A stretch of DNA of 64,000 nt from Actibacterium mucosum KCTC 23349 (GTDB lineage Bacteria; Pseudomonadota; Alphaproteobacteria; Rhodobacterales; Rhodobacteraceae), in contig NZ_JFKE01000006.1 in the NCBI RefSeq assembly GCF_000647975.1, forward strand, positions 62,001 to 126,000, written 5' to 3'. Position 1 is the stretch's first letter. Each line of letters starts with the position of its first letter. Positions 59,542-64,000 of the stretch are shown one piece after another. The notes under the pieces are model-generated. The model saw only the letters and a program-made list of their open reading frames with translations, had not been told where the DNA came from and made no database searches. A program made the position numbers and the translations under genes.

Positions 59542-60897
59542 ATGTTTCTGAGCACGTTCGAGATCTTCAAGATCGGGGTGGGGCCGTCTTCGTCGCACAC
59601 GATGGGACCGATGGTCGCCGCGCGCGATTTCATCGCCGCCTTGCCAGACCATGCGCCCGGTGCCGCGGCGGTTGCGGGCAGCCTGCACGGATCGCTGGCC
59701 TTTACCGGCAAAGGGCACGCCACCGACCGGGCAGTATTTCTGGGCCTGATGGGGTTTGACCCCGCGACGCTGGATGCCGATGCCGCCGAGACGGCGTTGG
59801 TGGCCTTGTCTGAACAACGTTCAATCACCCCTCAGGGCCTGCGATTCGACCCCGCGCGCGATCTGGCCTTTGACTATGGCCCGCCCTTGCCGCAACACGC
59901 CAATGGCATGCAGCTTTGGGTGCTGGACGCCGATGGGCACGAGCTGTGGCGACAGGCCTATTTCTCGGTCGGGGGTGGGTTCGTGAAAACCGCCGCCGAG
60001 ATGGACGTGGCCGAGGAGGACACCCCGGCGGCCAACGCGCCCTACCCTTTTGCCAATGCTACGCAGATGCTGGCGATGGGCGAAGACGCGCGCCTGAGCA
60101 TTGCTGACATGAAACGCGCCAACGAGCTGGCCAATATGTCGCCCGAGGACCTGCGGGACGGGTTGCATAACGTCTGGTGCGTCATGTGTGCGTGCATCGA
60201 CCGGGGGCTTGGGGCCGAGGGTACCCTGCCCGGCGGTCTGAACGTGACAAGGCGTGCGCGCGGCATTCATGCGCGGCTGGGCCAGGCCGGCAACCCGATG
60301 CCGCACAGCGCCAATGACTGGCTATCGGTCTATGCGATGGCGGTGAACGAAGAAAACGCCATGGGCGGGCAGATCGTGACTGCGCCCACCAATGGTGCGG
60401 CAGGCGTGGTGCCGGCGGTGATGCGCTATTACGACGATCATTGCGACGGGTTCACCGATGCGCGGCTGGAGACCTTTCTGCTGACCGCTGCGGCCATTGG
60501 CGGGCTGATCAAGCACAATGCCTCGATCAGCGGCGCCGAATGCGGCTGCCAGGCCGAGGTTGGATCAGCCGCGGCGATGGCGGCGGCGGGGTTCTGCGCG
60601 GTGCTGGGCGGCACCAATGCGCAGATCGAAAACGCCGCCGAGATCGCGTTAGAGCACCATTTGGGCATGACCTGCGACCCGGTGAAGGGGCTGGTGCAGG
60701 TGCCGTGCATCGAACGCAACGCGATGGGCGCGATCAAGGCGGTGTCGGCGGCCTCGCTGGCGCTGCACGGCGATGGCGGGCACGTGATGCCGCTGGACAA
60801 TTGCATCGAGACCATGCGCCAGACCGGCGAGGACATGCGCGCGAAGTACAAAGAGACCTCGCGCGGGGGGTTGGCGGTGAACCTGCCCGAGTGTTAG
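59542..60897 (+). CDS. sdaA: L-serine ammonia-lyase (L-serine dehydratase)
   Basis: A 451-residue single-chain L-serine dehydratase. The N-terminal beta domain has [19 protein letters not shown] near residues 12-30; the alpha domain has [42 protein letters not shown] with cluster Cys residues and [20 protein letters not shown]. It holds a [4Fe-4S] cluster and makes pyruvate and ammonia from serine. It overlaps the convergent NmrA-like gene stop by four bases. Confidence 0.95.
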   Translation: MFLSTFEIFKIGVGPSSSHTMGPMVAARDFIAALPDHAPGAAAVAGSLHGSLAFTGKGHATDRAVFLGLMGFDPATLDADAAETALVALSEQRSITPQGLRFDPARDLAFDYGPPLPQHANGMQLWVLDADGHELWRQAYFSVGGGFVKTAAEMDVAEEDTPAANAPYPFANATQMLAMGEDARLSIADMKRANELANMSPEDLRDGLHNVWCVMCACIDRGLGAEGTLPGGLNVTRRARGIHARLGQAGNPMPHSANDWLSVYAMAVNEENAMGGQIVTAPTNGAAGVVPAVMRYYDDHCDGFTDARLETFLLTAAAIGGLIKHNASISGAECGCQAEVGSAAAMAAAGFCAVLGGTNAQIENAAEIALEHHLGMTCDPVKGLVQVPCIERNAMGAIKAVSAASLALHGDGGHVMPLDNCIETMRQTGEDMRAKYKETSRGGLAVNLPEC

Positions 60898-61991
60898 GCG
60901 GCCTTGACCAGCTTGGGCGCGGCCCCGTGCGTAGACCGCCATTCGGCGCTGTCGATGGCCAGCGTGGCGTCGGCGGGCATGTGCAGATCGGCATGGCGCA
61001 GAATGCGCGGCAGGTTGGGTGCCGGGGTCATCCCGGTTTTCATAAACCCCCAGATACCGGCCATGCGATTGCCAAGGGTGCGGCGGGTTTCGGGGCGTTT
61101 CTGCGCCTCGCGCCGCGCCGTTTCGACAAAGCTTTCCGCCGGCAGCCCGCCCACGGTCTGCACCACATCGGTGGCGCCGCCCACGGCAAAGGTACCGCGC
61201 CGGTATTCCTGCGCATAAAGGGTCAGCTGCGACAGCGCCTGAAAGCTGAAATTGCCCGGCGGGTTGGCTGTCAGCGCCTTGTGGAACATCTTTTCCGACA
61301 CCGGCATATAGCGCACCCTGCGGCCCAGCGCCTGACCCATCGCATCGGCGATCTGGTTGGGGCTGAGCAGTTCGGGGCCGGTGGGCCGATAGGTTTTGCC
61401 CGCATGGGTGGCCGGGTCGGCCAGTGCGGCGGCGGCAACCGCGGCCATCGCCTCGTTCGACGGCGGCGCGTTTTTGGCGGTGTCACCATCGCCCAGCGGC
61501 ATCGGCATCACGCCCAGCTGTGCGGCCATGCCCATCACCATGAAGTAATTATCGGCAAACCAGCCGGGGTTGACGATGGTCAGTGTGGTGTCGGGCAATG
61601 TGGCCAGCATCTGTTCGGACAGCCACACCTCGCGCGTGAAGTGCGACGGGTGGTGCGGGCTGGACAGCCATTGGCCCAGGGTGACGACGTGTTCGACCCG
61701 CTCTTCGACGGCGGCGGTGGCGAACACGCCGCTGAACAGCTGGCCGTTGGGCGCGGTGGGCGCGCAGTGATAGGCGCGTTGCACCCCTTTCATGGCTCGG
61801 CGCATGTCGGGCACCGCGTAGACGTCGCCCACCATCACCTCGGCCCCGGCACTGCGCAGGGCGGCGGCGCGGGCATCGTCGCGCCGGACAATCGCGCGGA
61901 TCGGATGGCCGAGCGACAACAGACGCATCGAGACCTGAAGGCCGGTCTTGCCGGCGGCGCTGGTGACAAGGATCTTGGCTTTGCTGGACAT
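60894..61991 (-). CDS. NmrA-like NAD(P)-binding protein
   Basis: A 365-residue protein. ILVTSAAGKTGLQVSMRLLS near residues 7-26 is an atypical SDR glycine motif, and GAEVMVGDVYAVPDMRRAMKG and TIVNPGWFADNYF follow the NmrA pattern. The C-terminal 100 residues are Pro/Ala-rich and not assigned. Members sense NAD(P) or reduce quinones. The HxlR gene is divergent from it, and this arrangement is typical of HxlR-controlled quinone or aldehyde stress genes. Confidence 0.88.
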   Translation of the reverse strand: MSSKAKILVTSAAGKTGLQVSMRLLSLGHPIRAIVRRDDARAAALRSAGAEVMVGDVYAVPDMRRAMKGVQRAYHCAPTAPNGQLFSGVFATAAVEERVEHVVTLGQWLSSPHHPSHFTREVWLSEQMLATLPDTTLTIVNPGWFADNYFMVMGMAAQLGVMPMPLGDGDTAKNAPPSNEAMAAVAAAALADPATHAGKTYRPTGPELLSPNQIADAMGQALGRRVRYMPVSEKMFHKALTANPPGNFSFQALSQLTLYAQEYRRGTFAVGGATDVVQTVGGLPAESFVETARREAQKRPETRRTLGNRMAGIWGFMKTGMTPAPNLPRILRHADLHMPADATLAIDSAEWRSTHGAAPKLVKAA

Positions 61992-62064
61992 GCGCAGGAC
62001 TTTCGGTTTGGGGTTTGCGTTTGGGCGGCGGATTGCCTAGGTGTAGTGCAGAGATAAAGCATGG

Positions 62065-62081
62065 ACTTTATTTTTTAAAGT
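62065..62081. promoter_or_regulatory. Palindrome between NmrA-like and hxlR genes
   Basis: ACTTTA-TTTTT-TAAAGT with perfect six-base arms in an AT-rich gap of 110 bases. HxlR-type regulators bind such sites between divergent genes. Confidence 0.55.
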
Positions 62082-62101
62082 AACGAAACCGTGAGGGTGT
62101 G

Positions 62102-62761
62102 ATGGCCAAAACCCGCAGCTACAACTTGCTTTGCCCCATCGCGCGGGCGCTGGACGCGGTGGGCGACCGTTGGAGCCTGCTGATCCTACGTGATCTGCAT
62201 GCGGGCCCGGCGCGGTTTGCCGATCTGCAATCGGGGCTGACCGGAATCGCGTCGAACCTGTTGTCGGACCGGCTGGTGCATCTGGCGGCCGAGGGGTTTT
62301 TAGAAAAGGGGCCGGGGCCACATGGCACAACGCTGTACCAGCTAACCGATGTGGGCTGGTCGACGCGGCAATTGCTGTTTGAACTGGCGCGGCTGGGTGG
62401 GCAGCTTATGCCCGTGGCCAAGCCCAAGAAACCGGGCAACCTGCGCACCATCGCGGTGACACTGGCCGCCGCGTTGGAACGCGCCGGGGCGGGCGACACG
62501 CCGCTGACCGCAACGCTCGAAGTGGAAGGCGAAGCCTTTGCAATCGAAACCGGGAACGGCACAGTATCTGTGACAGCCGGCGCGGCCTTGGGCAACGATC
62601 TGCGGCTTGTGTCCAGTTACGACGCGCTGCTGCAAGTTTCCGTCGGCGCCATCAGCTTGCACGCGTTTTCCGAACGCTTTGCCAGCCTGAGCGGCGGCAC
62701 CGAGAACAGCCAAAGCGCCCTGATGCAGGCCCTTGCCGGGGCCATGGCACAAATACAATAG
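62102..62761 (+). CDS. HxlR family transcriptional regulator
   Basis: A 219-residue regulator. The winged helix is NLLCPIARALDAVGDRWSLLILRDLHAGPARFADLQ near residues 7-43, then SNLLSDRLVHLAAEGFLEKG. The extra C-terminal 110 residues form a second domain (TLEVEGEAFAIETGNGTVSV) as in some HxlR proteins with an SCP2-like part. GAGGG lies before the ATG at 62102; a GTG one codon earlier is also possible. It is likely to repress itself and the NmrA-like gene. Confidence 0.92.
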   Translation: MAKTRSYNLLCPIARALDAVGDRWSLLILRDLHAGPARFADLQSGLTGIASNLLSDRLVHLAAEGFLEKGPGPHGTTLYQLTDVGWSTRQLLFELARLGGQLMPVAKPKKPGNLRTIAVTLAAALERAGAGDTPLTATLEVEGEAFAIETGNGTVSVTAGAALGNDLRLVSSYDALLQVSVGAISLHAFSERFASLSGGTENSQSALMQALAGAMAQIQ

Positions 62762-62864
62762 CTGTGGATAACCGCTATATACCGCTTCCCCCACCCCATC
62801 ACACCACATATAGTGTTTGTCAAAGCATGCGGCGCTAAGCTGCGGCACGACCAAGGGGTAAGGC

Positions 62865-63674
62865 ATGGCGCATATCATCGTTGTGGGGAACGAAAAGGGC
62901 GGTGCGGGCAAATCGACCATGTCGATGCATGTTGCCACCGCGTTGTCGCGCATGGGTCACAAGGTGGGAACGCTGGATCTGGACCTGCGGCAACGCAGCT
63001 TTGGCCGCTATATCGACAATCGCCAGAAATTTTGTGCCAAACATGGCCTGAACCTGCCGACACCGGAATACCGCGACCTGCCAGAGATCGACAAGGACAG
63101 CCTGCAGCCCGGCGAAAACATTTTTGACCGCCGCCTGTCCATGGCCGTGTCCGGGATGGAGCAGGACGCCGATTTCATCCTGATCGATTGCCCCGGCTCG
63201 CACACGCGGCTCAGTCAGGTCGCGCATTCGCTGGCCGACACGCTGATCACGCCGCTGAATGACAGCTTTGTTGATTTCGACCTCTTGGCGCGCACCGATG
63301 CCGATGACGGTCGAATTCTGGGTCCGTCTGTCTATTCCGAAATGGTGTGGAGCGCGCGCCAGTTACGCGCGCAAGCCGGCCTCAGCGCGATTGACTGGGT
63401 GGTGCTGCGCAATCGGGTGGGCGCGCAAAACATGCACAACAAGAAGAAGATGGGCGAGGCACTGGACACGCTGGCCCGCCGCATCGGTTTCCGCGTGGCG
63501 CCCGGGTTCAACGAGCGGGTGATCTTTCGCGAGCTGTTCCCCAATGGCACCACGCTGCTCGATCTGCGCGATCTGGGTGTTGGGAACCTGAACCTGTCGA
63601 ACCTGGCTGCCCGGCAAGAGCTGCGCGACCTGATGATCGCGCTGAACCTGCCCGGCGTGACGGTCGATTTCTGA
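62865..63674 (+). CDS. mipZ: Division-plane positioning ATPase MipZ
   Basis: A 269-residue deviant Walker-A ATPase. The P-loop GNEKGGAGKST is at residues 8-18, VGTLDLDLRQRSFGRYIDNR follows, and DFILIDCPGSHTRLSQVAHS is the Walker B region. It forms a bipolar gradient that blocks FtsZ polymerisation away from midcell and is typical of alphaproteobacteria without Min proteins. A gap of 103 bases separates it from hxlR. Confidence 0.94.
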   Translation: MAHIIVVGNEKGGAGKSTMSMHVATALSRMGHKVGTLDLDLRQRSFGRYIDNRQKFCAKHGLNLPTPEYRDLPEIDKDSLQPGENIFDRRLSMAVSGMEQDADFILIDCPGSHTRLSQVAHSLADTLITPLNDSFVDFDLLARTDADDGRILGPSVYSEMVWSARQLRAQAGLSAIDWVVLRNRVGAQNMHNKKKMGEALDTLARRIGFRVAPGFNERVIFRELFPNGTTLLDLRDLGVGNLNLSNLAARQELRDLMIALNLPGVTVDF

Positions 63675-63677
63675 ACT

Positions 63678-64000
63678 TCAGACCAACAACGTGGCCTGCA
63701 CCGCGCGGCCCCATGCGGCGTATTTGGCACTGCGCGTCCCCTCGTCCATCTGCGGGGTGAATTGCCGCTCGCGCGCCCAGTTGGCGGCAAAGCCGTCCAT
63801 ATCGGGGCAGATCCCCGCGCGCATGCCCGCCAGCCAAGCCGCGCCCAGCGCGGTGGTTTCCAGAATATGCGGCCGGTCAACGGCGGCACCGGTGATGTCG
63901 GCCAGAAACTGCATCGTCCAGTCCGAGGCGGTCATGCCGCCATCCACCCGCAGCACCGCATCGCCGCCCTGCGCGCCCCAGTCGGCCTGCATCGCCTGCA
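63678..64000 (-). CDS. glpK: Glycerol kinase, C-terminal part (partial)
   Basis: Only the last 107 codons are inside the window; the gene begins to the right. [20 protein letters not shown], then [20 protein letters not shown] is the FGGY kinase C-terminal signature. The Asp-Gly-Gly block binds ATP. Glycerol kinase makes glycerol 3-phosphate. It converges with mipZ with three bases between stops. Confidence 0.88.
   Translation of the reverse strand, partial: QAMQADWGAQGGDAVLRVDGGMTASDWTMQFLADITGAAVDRPHILETTALGAAWLAGMRAGICPDMDGFAANWARERQFTPQMDEGTRSAKYAAWGRAVQATLLV

Noticed and set aside
1-64000. CRISPR arrays, tRNA or rRNA genes, transposases
   Set aside because: No regularly spaced repeats, no tRNA-like cloverleaf with a T-loop GTTCRA core in context, no rRNA sequence and no transposase-like protein were found by eye. 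A tRNA scan with covariance models would be decisive.

Overview
The window comes from a GC-rich alphaproteobacterium, most likely of the Rhodobacterales (Roseobacter group). The evidence is a MipZ-type division ATPase instead of MinCD, an F0 operon in the order I-A-C-B'-B with the B/B' pair, a zf-CHCC protein, a two-domain DUF5928-type N-acetylglucosaminyltransferase beside a sulfotransferase, an L31 of alphaproteobacterial type, and tight ATGA/GTGA gene overlaps throughout. No rRNA, tRNA, CRISPR array or intact transposon was recognised. The species cannot be named from the sequence.

Layout. 1-2046: minus-strand MoxR/DUF58/DUF4159 operon, cut by the window edge. 2132-10252: housekeeping and conserved hypothetical genes, including polA, a crotonase, an unknown protein with an HExxH motif, an ABC ATPase and a HIT protein. 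10261-13205: divergent glycosyltransferase and sulfotransferase genes, probably for surface glycans. 13197-14481: MarR regulator, divergent membrane protein and a pair of palindromic operators. 14575-21165: PstB-like ATPase without PstSCA, TetR/SDR pair, adenosine kinase, endonuclease III, Ada-like alkyl repair protein, OmpA lipoprotein and FadR-type regulator. 21251-23864: atp F0 operon with its terminator. 24178-36112: accessory metabolism and regulators, including a deiodinase-like protein under a MarR gene, a DUF4142-MAPEG-SDR-cupin operon, two DMT exporters and a second MarR/membrane-protein module.

36250-44138 is the most notable region: one minus-strand operon for a urea/amide-type ABC importer (A, B, a fused C-D protein, E), a 50-residue unknown protein, an amidase, an AmiC-like sensor and an AmiR-like ANTAR antiterminator. 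Its leader (44207-44313) shows a possible promoter, two hexaloop hairpins and an intrinsic terminator that competes with the second hairpin. This suggests amide-responsive antitermination of the whole operon.

44314-45967 is mostly non-coding, with one unknown secreted protein. 45968-56228 is the ffh-rpsP-rimM-trmD-rplS-rpmE translation region, unusually loaded with five tandem GNAT acetyltransferases, a chorismate mutase, bluB, a VOC protein and two exporters on the other strand. 56260-57357 is a segment bounded by 27-bp direct repeats that carries an unknown secreted protein. 57639-64000 holds TadE/TadG-like pilus genes, L-serine dehydratase, an NmrA/HxlR pair with a palindrome between them, mipZ and the end of glycerol kinase.
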